A stretch of DNA of 64,000 nucleotides from Cupriavidus pampae (GTDB lineage: Bacteria > Pseudomonadota > Gammaproteobacteria > Burkholderiales > Burkholderiaceae): NCBI RefSeq assembly GCF_914271485.1, contig NZ_CAJZAG010000017.1:57874-121873 (forward strand). The letters are read 5' to 3'. Of this stretch, positions 49,019 to 56,701 are shown piece by piece (within the stretch, counting starts at the first letter, position 1; the number at the start of each line of letters is the position of its first letter). A program made the position numbers and the translations under genes. The notes beneath the pieces were generated by a model. It searched no databases. It was not told where the DNA came from and saw only the letters and a list, made by a program, of their open reading frames with translations.

Positions 49019-49399
49019 TCAAGAATGTGGCTCTCGCCACTCCATTAGATGCGCTGTTGATAGCGGGCCGAGACAACCCTCTATCTGCTTCCATCGTCCA
49101 GCGCGCAACGCCCGCGAGTACAGAGCTTCCAGCAATCCTGTTGCGACGTACGCTTTGAACACCTTCTCGCTGCTGGCCATGCCGTTTTCGATAACCTGAA
49201 AAACGTGGGCGCGATCGTCGGCATCGAGTTCTTCAGTGTGGTCGGCGAGAACGCGTCCAAGTCTGCCGAACAGAACCGTAATGGGGATATCCTTCCCATA
49301 CTCCTCGAACGCAAGCGTCCTAGCAGATCTAAGTACGTCACATCGGTCTAATTCGAGAAGAAATTCTTGCCACGTGATCACAGTACTCCTGGATGTCAT
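49019..49399 (-). CDS. Probable CDI immunity protein
   Basis: A 126-aa acidic helical protein: ITWQEFLLELDRCDVLRSAR, then FGRLGRVLADHTEELD, FQVIENGMASSEKV and TGLLEALYSRALRAGRW, a pattern shared by immunity-like proteins of polymorphic toxin loci. The start ATG 49399 overlaps the stop of a toxin-tail remnant (ATGA), the same gene junction as in the intact cdiA/immunity pairs of this region. Confidence 0.65.
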   Translation of the reverse strand: MTSRSTVITWQEFLLELDRCDVLRSARTLAFEEYGKDIPITVLFGRLGRVLADHTEELDADDRAHVFQVIENGMASSEKVFKAYVATGLLEALYSRALRAGRWKQIEGCLGPLSTAHLMEWREPHS

Positions 49400-49467
49400 C
49401 CGACAATGGAAAAGTCCTCGAGATCAATGTTGGTGATCTCTCCGGGAGTATGGTGCAGCCAGCATCC
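49396..49467 (-). pseudogene. Eroded toxin tail (23 codons)
   Basis: Directly after the TAG of the gene at 49468, the same frame continues GCWLHHTPGEITNID and ends LEDFSIVG with a TGA that overlaps the next immunity start (ATGA). Interpreted as the C-terminal end of a lost toxin domain. Confidence 0.5.
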
Positions 49468-49899
49468 CTATAGATCTTCGAGCCAATCTCGGGACGAACA
49501 GGGACGTGATCCGAATGGATAAGGCCCACGCTCCCTCACGTATCTCTGCACTGCCGCCTGGTTAAGATCGACCCGATCATAATGGCCAGAACCACGATTT
49601 ACCTCCACATACATCGTCTCGACAAGCAGTGAGAACGGGGGCAAACCAATCAGCATGCCGGCCAGATTTGACTTGTAAAAAAGAAGAGATCGCCCACCCA
49701 CTAGCGAAGGTACGCTCGCGAGGATCGCGTACATGATCCCGTCGTTCTCTATCTTTATCCTGCATGGATGATCATAGTTCTCTGGAGAATGATCAGCCAA
49801 AAGATAAAGCCCCGCTTCTCGATCCACCAACCATCCGGATAATTCAATCCGCGATATTTCAGTGGCGGCTTTTATCCTCGATAAGAAGCCAACGTCCAT
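49468..49899 (-). CDS. Probable CDI immunity protein
   Basis: A 143-aa protein with MDVGFLSRIKAATEISRIEL, then GWLVDREAGLYLLADH, IMYAILASVPSLVGGRSLLF and PFSLLVETMYVEVNRGSG; mixed alpha/beta with low GC. The ATG at 49899 follows AGGTGG. Not recognised as a named family; assigned by position within the array and by size. Confidence 0.55.
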   Translation of the reverse strand: MDVGFLSRIKAATEISRIELSGWLVDREAGLYLLADHSPENYDHPCRIKIENDGIMYAILASVPSLVGGRSLLFYKSNLAGMLIGLPPFSLLVETMYVEVNRGSGHYDRVDLNQAAVQRYVRERGPYPFGSRPCSSRDWLEDL

Positions 49900-49923
49900 A
49901 GTTTCCACCTAACATCATTGCAT

Positions 49924-50270
49924 CTATCTTGCAAGAACGCGCCCGACATACTCGCGCTTATTCGTTGATGCCCACCGGTCCCCGTACAGCTCGGGGAGAA
50001 ACACTACCTGTTGCTCACGCTGGGACCAATCGTCGCCGCCCGAAGACGTTCGGAGATACTTCCGAGGCGACGCAGCGCCGACCATGGGTTCGACACAAGC
50101 TCCTCGGGACTTACATCGAGCAAATGAGCGTACCCGTCCGCAATCTTTCCCAATGTTCCGTCAATGACCAACCAAAGGTCTTCTGGACTTCCATTGCCGT
50201 CAATAACACGTCTCAATGCGGCATAAAATCTCGAATTATAGGGAGATAGATTGATGAGCCCCACAACCAT
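49924..50270 (-). pseudogene. Frameshifted immunity-type gene
   Basis: From ATG 50270 the frame reads VVGLINLSPYNSRFYAALRR to SISERLRAA, then stops early at 50004. In a shifted frame near 50040 it continues GDDWSQREQQVVFLPELYGD and ends REYVGRVLAR at a TAG (49924-49926). Joined, they would give a protein of about 115 aa. A one-base indel in the GC-rich GGGCGGCGACG stretch explains it. Confidence 0.45.
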
Positions 50271-50335
50271 TCGTGTGCTGGTGGCTTTGATTGGAGCGCC
50301 AGCAGCCTCCTCGCGCGTCACGCGCCGTTTGCGAT

Positions 50336-51103
50336 CTATACAAAATCGGGCCGAGGAACCGATGGCATATTCTCGTAAGCCTTGAGTAACGTTTCCACTG
50401 GACTCAGTTCCTGCGGGCAGTATTCATACACGATCTTTAGCCATGTCGCTCCCCTGATGAATTGTCCGCATCCAAGCCAAGTGTCTTGAAGCTTGGCTTC
50501 GAGCACTCGCTTCCCAGCCTCGAACAAGACAGCTCCATCAAACTGATGCATACCGGCTCTATCAAGGCAGATAGCGTAGCCAAGATGACTAGGCTGAGTG
50601 ATCTTCGACGGTGAAATTTTTCGCCCGGAAAACCAGCGCTCGTACATTTCGACTCCTGCCTCCGGCCTCTCACTCTGACAGGCAAATGCCATGTAGTCGT
50701 GAATGCCCCACTTCAAAATCTCGGATCTTGGCCACGGGCGTTCTGCAAACGTCCACCTAGCTTCCTCATGATCGCGCGCGGCGCCCCACATCCCCTCGTT
50801 CCTCGCCCCACTCTCAAACCAACAGCCCAACGCATTCGCCCAATGTAATGCTGTGCGATGGGCATTACGGTCAACTCCGAACAGTTCATCGACTTCGATG
50901 GCCTTCTGGATCCAGGCCAATGCACGTGGAAGCACTGTATCAAGTACCTCATGCACGCCGACCAGCGACGCATAAATTGCCGTCTCGATCTCGGTTATTC
51001 CAATATTTCCAACCGGCGCTTTCACATCGTATCTATCAGAAATAAAGTATTTGATCATTCCTTCCGTGAATGCGTTGCTTCTTCCTCTAATTGGATCAAA
51101 CAC
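50336..51103 (-). CDS. Paralogue of the orphan-3 immunity protein
   Basis: A 255-aa protein, clearly homologous along its full length to the product of 51117-51887: NAFTEGMIKYFI, GNIGITEIETAIYASLVGVH, RPEAGVEMYERWFSGRKIS, QFIRGATWLKIVYEYCP and a shared end YENMPSVPRPDFV. The start is probably GTG 51103 (FDPIRGRS). It lies 13 bp after its paralogue and has no toxin of its own. It may protect against a variant toxin of non-self neighbours. Confidence 0.7.
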   Translation of the reverse strand: MFDPIRGRSNAFTEGMIKYFISDRYDVKAPVGNIGITEIETAIYASLVGVHEVLDTVLPRALAWIQKAIEVDELFGVDRNAHRTALHWANALGCWFESGARNEGMWGAARDHEEARWTFAERPWPRSEILKWGIHDYMAFACQSERPEAGVEMYERWFSGRKISPSKITQPSHLGYAICLDRAGMHQFDGAVLFEAGKRVLEAKLQDTWLGCGQFIRGATWLKIVYEYCPQELSPVETLLKAYENMPSVPRPDFV

Positions 51104-51116
51104 AATCGATCGTAGC

Positions 51117-51887
51117 CTACACAAAATTTGGACGGGAAACCAACGGCATATTTTCATATGCTCTTAGTATTGTTTCCAAAGGACTTATTTTATCTGGGGA
51201 AAATTCATAAACAATCTTGAGCCATGTCGCCCCTCGGATAAATTGCCCACCTCCAAACCACTTTTCTTGTAAATTGTCTCGCAATACTCGCTTTCCTGCT
51301 TCGTGAAGCGCCTCGTCATCAAAGCCTTGCCTCCCTACCCTCTTTAGACATATAGCATAACCTAGCTGTTTGGGTTGAATAATTTTTGAAAGAGATAGAC
51401 GACCACCCTTGAACCAACGCTCGTACATTTCCACGCCGGCTTCTGGGTTCTCGCCCTGACACGCAAAAGCCAAGTAGTCTTCGACACCCGACCTCATGAT
51501 CTCAGACTTTGACCACGGTCCCTTCGCAAATGTCCAACTCGCTTCCTGCTCGATACAAGCGGCATCCCAGATGGCTTCTTCGATTGCTCCATCTTTGAGC
51601 CAACGCGCCACGGCTTTCGCCCACTGCAGCCTGGCTCGATATTGGCTCTGATTGAACCCAAATGACTCATTATCATCGATGGATCGTTCAAGCCAATGCA
51701 GAGCACGCGATATACTCGACTTGAACTCACTATGCAATCCCACCAGCGAGGCGTGAATTGCCGTCGATACCTCGGAGATAGCGATGTTTCCGTACACCTG
51801 ATTCGGCACATAGTTATCTCTCAAGTAGAATTTGACCATATCGGAGTCGAACGACCGCGACCTATCTACAACGGGATCAAAAAGCAT
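51117..51887 (-). CDS. cdiI: Probable CDI immunity protein for orphan toxin 3
   Basis: A 256-aa protein starting MLFDPVVDRSRSFDSDMVKF, 10 bp after the stop of the orphan cdiA-CT; AAGGGAAGAG precedes the ATG. Helical body with EVSTAIHASLVGLHSEFKSS and NPEAGVEMYERWFKGGRLS. Position immediately behind the toxin and tandem duplication support an immunity role. It is larger than most CdiI proteins. GC content is well below the core genes. Confidence 0.7.
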   Translation of the reverse strand: MLFDPVVDRSRSFDSDMVKFYLRDNYVPNQVYGNIAISEVSTAIHASLVGLHSEFKSSISRALHWLERSIDDNESFGFNQSQYRARLQWAKAVARWLKDGAIEEAIWDAACIEQEASWTFAKGPWSKSEIMRSGVEDYLAFACQGENPEAGVEMYERWFKGGRLSLSKIIQPKQLGYAICLKRVGRQGFDDEALHEAGKRVLRDNLQEKWFGGGQFIRGATWLKIVYEFSPDKISPLETILRAYENMPLVSRPNFV

Positions 51888-51897
51888 AACTCTTCCC

Positions 51898-54453
51898 TTA
51901 ACAAGGCGTTCCACCACAGAATCTAACTGCCGTCGAGTTTTTCGTCGCTCCTGCGCCAACAGTATTCGTCATAAAGTTTCCTTGCCTTAAATTGGCAATA
52001 GCCTGCTCTCGGGCTGCGCTCGACAGGTTAGATCTTCCAATTGCACTTGTTGCCTCCTCGATGGCCGCGTTCAGCGCAGCAGATCCGGGATTGAAAGTTG
52101 TCGACGTCTGGATATTGGCTGAATTGCTGCGGAACTTGCTATCCCAAAGCGTCACCTCTCCAGTAGCAGCGTTCACAGATATCACATCGGCCCCGTGCCG
52201 CCCGATGGCATCACCGTACTTCACAACAACTTGGTCGGGCAACGCGGCAACAGTATTGGCGAGCTTTAGTTCCGCTTGATATCCATTGACCTGCGAGTTC
52301 GCGACATTCGGATTCGATGAACTCAATACCGAGGGCTTATAGTCCGGCCCAGCTATCGGGTCTGGCAACCTTGGATCCAATTCCACGCCATTGAAGATGC
52401 GAGGCGTGCCAGCCGTACCGCCGCCACTCGGCAAATCGCCGGCAGTATAGCCCGGGCCTGCTGGCGTGGTTGCGCCGGGAGTGCCGCCACCAGAGGTCGG
52501 CGAATAAGGCCCAGATTCATTGGTGGCCGTGGGCAACTTGCCCGGGCTTCCCGACGTGGCGCCGCCTAACAGGCTCCCCGTCCGTCCCAGCAGCCATTCG
52601 GCAGCAGAAAGCAGATTCTTCGCGAGGCTGCCAGATGCTATCGATCCCTCGTAGCCGGCTAGCGCAGTGCCAATCTGCATGTAAACGTTGGCAAGCGATT
52701 CCCGCTGGGCCGGTGTCAGATCCAACGGCGCGCCCGAGTTTGCCGCCGCCTGCTGCATAGCCAGGCTGGCACTCATCAAGGCTCGACCGACTGACGTCAT
52801 GCCTCCAGTGTCACCACTGGAACGGAACTGGTCGTAGAGTGAGGAGGCCGAATCAACCGCCGACTTCAGCTTTCCGAGAGCGGCCGCCTGTTCCTCCGCT
52901 GTCGACGCCTGATCGAGCAGCCCCTTCGCATCGGTCAGGTCCGTATAGACCTTGGTTTGCGTGCGATCAAGGTTATCGAATTTCTCGTTGATCGCCTGCC
53001 GCTCTTCAGGCGACTTGGCCGCCGCCAACGCCTTGCCTTTTTCGGTAAGCTGCTTGCCGGAGAGGGCATTGTTCAACGCCGGGTTCTGCGCCGCGAGCGC
53101 TGCTGACGTTGCGTCCGTGCCCAGCAACGCGCCTATCGAGCCGCCGATCAGCGAGGCCAAACCGACCGTGATGCCTTGCAGGATCTTGTCGTCGCTGTAG
53201 TTAACGACATTCGTCCCCGCATAAACCACATCTCGAATCAGCGGAGCAGTCAGCGCGCTGACTGCTCCACCAATCGCCCCACCCGCGCAATCCCCTCCAT
53301 TCAGGCTCTGGGCCGCGCAGCCGATCAGCGCGTGCGCTGCCGCGTTGGCGATGATGCTGTCGGTCGTTGCATTCTCGGTACCGATGCCGGGCAGCTTTAC
53401 CCCTGCGGCGTTTGCCGCCAGTGCCGCCGCGTCGCGAACCAGCCCGCCTGCGAATGCCTGGCCGAAGCTGCCGCCATATACCGCCGTGCTGATCCCCGCG
53501 CTGATGACCGAGCGCACCACCGTTGCCTGCGCATAGTTGCCAAGCTGGCCGGCCGCCTGAGTCCAGTCGCCCTTCGCGAGGTTGTCCCCCAGGCTGTTGA
53601 TGCCCGCGTTGTTGACGTTCAGCGCCCCCATCGCGCCGTGCGTCAGCCCCGCAGTCAAACCAGATACCGCGCCCGCCTTGAGCGCAGCGCCAATGTTAAG
53701 CGTGCCGGTGGTGATGATCTGCGTCACCATGCTCGATAGCGTGCCCGCCACGAGACCGCTGAGGCCAGCAGCGATGGCAGCACCAATCGCCGATGTCGCA
53801 AACGCATTTCCCGCGACAACGGCCAGCAGCGCTGTCCCCGAACCCGCTGTCATGATCGAGATCGCGACCGCCGCCGCCATCGCTATGATCTGACCCAGGA
53901 TCCCGAGCCCCTTCTTCTCCTTGATGAACTGCGTATGTATGTCGTCGGCAACCGTGCCTTCGACGTAGTTCAGTCCGAGGCTTTCCTTGAGCTGCGCCAC
54001 CAGCGCCGCGCTGGCGTCCGCGTCCACCGAACCATCCGCGCGCGTAATGCGGAACGCGTCGTTGATCGCCCGGATGCTGTCGGCTTCGATGTCCATGTGC
54101 ATCGCCGACAGGAACCCGCCGGGCTGCACCACCGTGCCTGTGACGACGTTCCACCCGCCCTGCGCCTTGTATGCATTGGTGCCAATCGACACCACGTTCG
54201 GGCTGAGATCGATGCTTCCGGCTTTTACCGTCAGCGTGTCATTCGCGACGACCTGGCCGGTATTGCGTAGCTGACCATCTACAGCGATCTTGATGTTGTC
54301 GCCGCTGATCGTGCCGCCCGTGGGCAGCGACAGGGCCTGTGCGTAGCCCTCCGGCAGATAGACCTGCGGCACCAGCGCGTTGACGCTCGGGCAGACGCTG
54401 CTGGCTGCGGTGCATCGGGGGTCGGGCACCGCCTGCTCGACGTACCACAGCAT
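51898..54453 (-). CDS. Orphan cdiA-CT module 3: CdiA C-terminal region with PD-(D/E)XK-type toxin
   Basis: An 851-aa frame from its first ATG; the frame is open upstream to about 54795 but without a usual start codon. Order: a CdiA segment repeated from the main gene (to 53903), an Ala/Gly-rich DUF637-like region ending QNPALNNALSGKQ, a coiled coil, a Gly/Pro linker, then a toxin domain from about VNGYQAELKLANTVAALPDQ with GRHGADVISVN and VTLWDSKFRS. The E...D...(D)xK order matches the tRNase toxin described for Burkholderia pseudomallei 1026b CdiA. Likely silent unless recombined onto the main cdiA. Confidence 0.8.
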   Translation of the reverse strand: MLWYVEQAVPDPRCTAASSVCPSVNALVPQVYLPEGYAQALSLPTGGTISGDNIKIAVDGQLRNTGQVVANDTLTVKAGSIDLSPNVVSIGTNAYKAQGGWNVVTGTVVQPGGFLSAMHMDIEADSIRAINDAFRITRADGSVDADASAALVAQLKESLGLNYVEGTVADDIHTQFIKEKKGLGILGQIIAMAAAVAISIMTAGSGTALLAVVAGNAFATSAIGAAIAAGLSGLVAGTLSSMVTQIITTGTLNIGAALKAGAVSGLTAGLTHGAMGALNVNNAGINSLGDNLAKGDWTQAAGQLGNYAQATVVRSVISAGISTAVYGGSFGQAFAGGLVRDAAALAANAAGVKLPGIGTENATTDSIIANAAAHALIGCAAQSLNGGDCAGGAIGGAVSALTAPLIRDVVYAGTNVVNYSDDKILQGITVGLASLIGGSIGALLGTDATSAALAAQNPALNNALSGKQLTEKGKALAAAKSPEERQAINEKFDNLDRTQTKVYTDLTDAKGLLDQASTAEEQAAALGKLKSAVDSASSLYDQFRSSGDTGGMTSVGRALMSASLAMQQAAANSGAPLDLTPAQRESLANVYMQIGTALAGYEGSIASGSLAKNLLSAAEWLLGRTGSLLGGATSGSPGKLPTATNESGPYSPTSGGGTPGATTPAGPGYTAGDLPSGGGTAGTPRIFNGVELDPRLPDPIAGPDYKPSVLSSSNPNVANSQVNGYQAELKLANTVAALPDQVVVKYGDAIGRHGADVISVNAATGEVTLWDSKFRSNSANIQTSTTFNPGSAALNAAIEEATSAIGRSNLSSAAREQAIANLRQGNFMTNTVGAGATKNSTAVRFCGGTPC

Positions 54454-54663
54454 GGGCGCGTCGAGCGCCTTGACCTGGTCGTCGGTCAGCGCCTGACCGA
54501 GGGCAATGTGGTTGGCCTTGGCGTAGTCAGCCGCGTTGTTGTACAGCGCCAGCTTCTGCTGGTCGTTGACCGAGAGGTTGTTCTGGCTGTCCCACGCCAG
54601 TCCGTTGATAAAGCTCTGCTGACCGGTCTGGGCCAGCGCGGCCTGCTGCAGTTGCTGCGATTC
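53903..54663 (-). repeat. cdiA repeat, copy 3 (761 bp)
   Basis: Near-identical to 61390-62150 in the main cdiA and to the matching part of copy 2. The left edge falls after the FIKEKKGLG codons; the right edge falls at the TESQQ codons, where the sequence switches abruptly to unrelated DNA. Confidence 0.9.
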
Positions 54664-54795
54664 GCAAGTTGAGTCCGCCGGGACGCTAGCGAAGATAAAA
54701 TAGTTTTGCGGATGGCAACGGGCACGGCGAACGTGGGTGTCTAATTCCTTGACGGGAGCTTTGACTCTAATCCGCGTCTCGCGTCAGGAGCGCGT
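54664..54795 (-). other. Non-cdiA leader fused in frame to orphan module 3
   Basis: The open frame continues upstream of the repeat as APVKELDTHVRRARCHPQNY, ending SVPADSTC before ESQQLQQ, with an upstream TGA and no ATG, GTG or TTG start. Its origin is not recognised. It could be the end of another gene brought in by the recombination that made the module. Confidence 0.4.
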
Positions 54796-54846
54796 CTCAG
54801 CAGACAGATGGGTGTTTTGAACATCGGTTCGGTCAATCCACCCCCC

Positions 54847-54927
54847 CTAGCTTTCAATGAAGTCCTCCACATGAAAGCTGAGCGGCCAATCGCCGTTGTG
54901 AGATACCACCTCTAGCTCAAGCAGCGC
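54847..54927 (-). pseudogene. Remnant of an immunity gene (26 codons)
   Basis: In a frame different from the preceding gene, an open stretch reads ALLELEVVSHNGDWPLSFHV and ends EDFIES before a TAG. It aligns with the last residues of the 48110-48448 protein (ELDAVTHGGDWPGRFDV). A frameshifted end of the gene at 54917-55309 is an alternative reading. Confidence 0.5.
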
Positions 54928-55309
54928 TTACCGCTAGCACTGTCAACTTTATGTTCGTCGCCATAAATCCAATACTGTAATGCCGGATATCCCTTGAATA
55001 CTCAAAATATTTACGCCAAGCCATAGCAGCTTCTGAATCTGGGTACTCAATCAGAGCCCCTCGCAACAATAACTCGACATCATCCTCACCGATGCCCAGC
55101 ATCGATGGACCAGGAAATACTTGCGAATGAAACCAACAGACCGAGTTGAACCGCAACTCACGCACACACATGCCGACGTCACAGTCATACGCTATTGCAA
55201 CTATCAGATCGGTGCCTTCGGTACGAAGCTCTACCGAGGTCTCCCCATATGGAGGAAGCCACTCGTATGGATTCATAACTTCGACACCTCGCCCGACCCA
55301 AAAGCTCAT
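54917..55309 (-). CDS. Probable CDI immunity protein
   Basis: A 130-aa protein: MSFWVGRGVEVMNPYEWLPP, then TDLIVAIAYDCDVGMCVREL, FNSVCWFHSQVFPGPSML and RHYSIGFMATNIKLTVLAV. Mixed alpha/beta, three Cys. A GGGAGAAGAGAG stretch precedes the ATG at 55309; the frame is open further upstream (to a TAA near 55403), possibly a fused toxin-tail remnant. Assigned by position between orphan modules. The end may be frameshifted (see 54847). Confidence 0.6.
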   Translation of the reverse strand: MSFWVGRGVEVMNPYEWLPPYGETSVELRTEGTDLIVAIAYDCDVGMCVRELRFNSVCWFHSQVFPGPSMLGIGEDDVELLLRGALIEYPDSEAAMAWRKYFEYSRDIRHYSIGFMATNIKLTVLAVSAA

Positions 55310-55447
55310 TCTCTCTTCTCCCGTCAATAGCGATTCCAAGATTCCCACTCTTCGATTGCTGGCGATCCCTTGCGCAAACTCATCCTCACTATCGGACTTC
55401 CATTACATCATGGAGCTGCCTGCTATACCTGCGCGCATCCGTTCTGC

Positions 55448-55825
55448 TCACGGGTCCTCATTCAGAATGAGATTTTTTTCGCGCTCGAAAATGGGATACA
55501 CAGCGAGATCTCGATCGCAGAAATCAGCAAAGAACCTTGACACTTGCCAAGCTTCAGGCGCGATTATTATTACGCCATGCTCATTTACTATTGGACGCCA
55601 GTTCGATGGCACTATCGTGCTTACGATCTCAAAGCATTCAGCTTGATGTCCACCCATGCTCGGCCACCCTCCTTCTCGATCAGAAGTCACTACCCCATAA
55701 CTGCGCTTTCCATCCTTTCCGATCTCGATACTCATCACATGATAGACACGTCCGAGAGTAAGCCATGGAGAGAACTCTACCTCTCGGCCAAAGACATCGA
55801 GCAAGCGGATACATTTAACCTTCAT
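55448..55825 (-). CDS. Probable CDI immunity protein
   Basis: A 125-aa protein with a beta-rich N-terminus (MKVKCIRLLDVFGREVEFSP, LGRVYHVMSIEI) and GVIIIAPEAWQVSRFFADFC. The ATG at 55825 overlaps the stop of a toxin-tail remnant (ATGA). Low GC (about half) against the high-GC genome. No family named. Confidence 0.65.
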   Translation of the reverse strand: MKVKCIRLLDVFGREVEFSPWLTLGRVYHVMSIEIGKDGKRSYGVVTSDREGGWPSMGGHQAECFEIVSTIVPSNWRPIVNEHGVIIIAPEAWQVSRFFADFCDRDLAVYPIFEREKNLILNEDP

Positions 55826-55893
55826 TGTTTCTTGCGCTCCGCCGATTCAACGCTGACGACATCGTCGTGAGCAATATTCCCTCGCGGAAAATA
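55822..55893 (-). pseudogene. Eroded toxin tail (23 codons)
   Basis: Open stretch reading YFPRGNIAHDDVVSVESAER and ending KKQ, then a TGA overlapping the ATG of the next immunity gene by the ATGA junction. Several stops lie just upstream in frame, so the rest of the toxin is gone. Confidence 0.55.
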
Positions 55894-55930
55894 TCATTAC
55901 TTTTAGTTCGAACGAAACTAGCGAGAGTCC

Positions 55931-56203
55931 TCAGGCAAGTCCTGACTGAATCGGACCCCAGAATCCTCGGAACGGGGCTTCGGGTGCTACAACACGCCAC
56001 GTCTCACCAGATTCTTTACAGCGATACCAATGCTCTTCCAGGCCAGATATCAGATCGTCGCTTGATGCGGTGACCTGTTCAATTTCAACCAACCCCGCAT
56101 CGACTTGAGCCATCAACCATGAACAGAAACGTCGATACTCATCCGGTGATTCGAATCCGTGGACAATTTCCCAATTGCATGCGTTCATGGTGTTTTGAGC
56201 CAT
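55931..56203 (-). CDS. Probable CDI immunity protein
   Basis: A 90-aa protein: CNWEIVHGFESPDEYRRFCS, then DAGLVEIEQVTASSDDLISG, EEHWYRCKESGETWRVVAPE and PFRGFWGPI. Start ATG 56203 lies inside the final codons of the toxin-tail remnant 56185-56358, overlapping by 19 bp. The Trp/Glu-rich pattern is common in immunity proteins of secreted toxins. Confidence 0.65.
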   Translation of the reverse strand: MAQNTMNACNWEIVHGFESPDEYRRFCSWLMAQVDAGLVEIEQVTASSDDLISGLEEHWYRCKESGETWRVVAPEAPFRGFWGPIQSGLA

Positions 56204-56358
56204 GATGGATCTACTCTGAAGTTCGGAGGAAATACAACTTGATTTCCGCCACCAATCAAGCCGCCCTGGGGAGCAGCAGTGCCAGAGAAATACGTTGTTC
56301 CGACCGAGATTTCAATCTTCACTATAGCAAGACCAATGGCGCGGGAAAGTTGGTCAGA
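56185..56358 (-). pseudogene. Toxin C-terminal remnant (57 codons)
   Basis: Open frame starting within the end of the 56354-56701 gene: SDQLSRAIGLAIVKIEISVG, then TTYFSGTAAPQGGLIGGGNQ, ending FRVDPSWLKTP and TGA. The GTAAPQ..GGG.Q pattern weakly recalls the end of TNT (DUF4237) NAD-glycohydrolase toxins. No start codon or CdiA part remains. It is the longest of the eroded tails. Confidence 0.6.
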
Positions 56359-56701
56359 TCAACTCAAGCGCTAAGGCCAACTTCCGCCTGACCTCCCGGG
56401 AAAGTCCTTGTCGGGAATATTCTTCAACATTCAAGATTTCCATCTTCACGCTATTTTCATCGAAATCATCACATCTAATTATTTCTATTCTCGCAATTTC
56501 CGAATCACTTACCACAAACCAATATATATCTTCAGCCTGCTCCGGAATCCAACGAATGAGGAAAATTTTCTTTAACCTCGGAAAAAGACGACGTACCGCA
56601 CTGCCCAGTGGACTTTGATCAATACCCGAGCACAGGTCTGTTGAAATTTTCATAAGCTGCTCGCGCAACAACATCTCGGCTTTATTGCTTCTGTTGATCA
56701 T
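56354..56701 (-). CDS. cdiI: Probable CDI immunity protein for orphan toxin 2
   Basis: A 115-aa protein: AEMLLREQLMKISTDLCSGI, then RLFPRLKKIFLIRWIPEQAE and DIYWFVVSDSEIARIEII. The ATG overlaps the stop of the orphan cdiA-CT (ATGA), the canonical toxin/immunity junction here. Expected to bind and block the RNase-like toxin. Confidence 0.8.
   Translation of the reverse strand: MINRSNKAEMLLREQLMKISTDLCSGIDQSPLGSAVRRLFPRLKKIFLIRWIPEQAEDIYWFVVSDSEIARIEIIRCDDFDENSVKMEILNVEEYSRQGLSREVRRKLALALELI

Noticed and set aside
48876..49199. Small overlapping frames on both strands in the gap
   Set aside because: No ribosome binding sites, no motifs, and mutually overlapping; treated as non-coding.
54486..54725. 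79-codon minus-strand frame before orphan module 3
   Set aside because: Same DNA as the repeated cdiA segment in another frame; equivalent shadows occur in the other copies.
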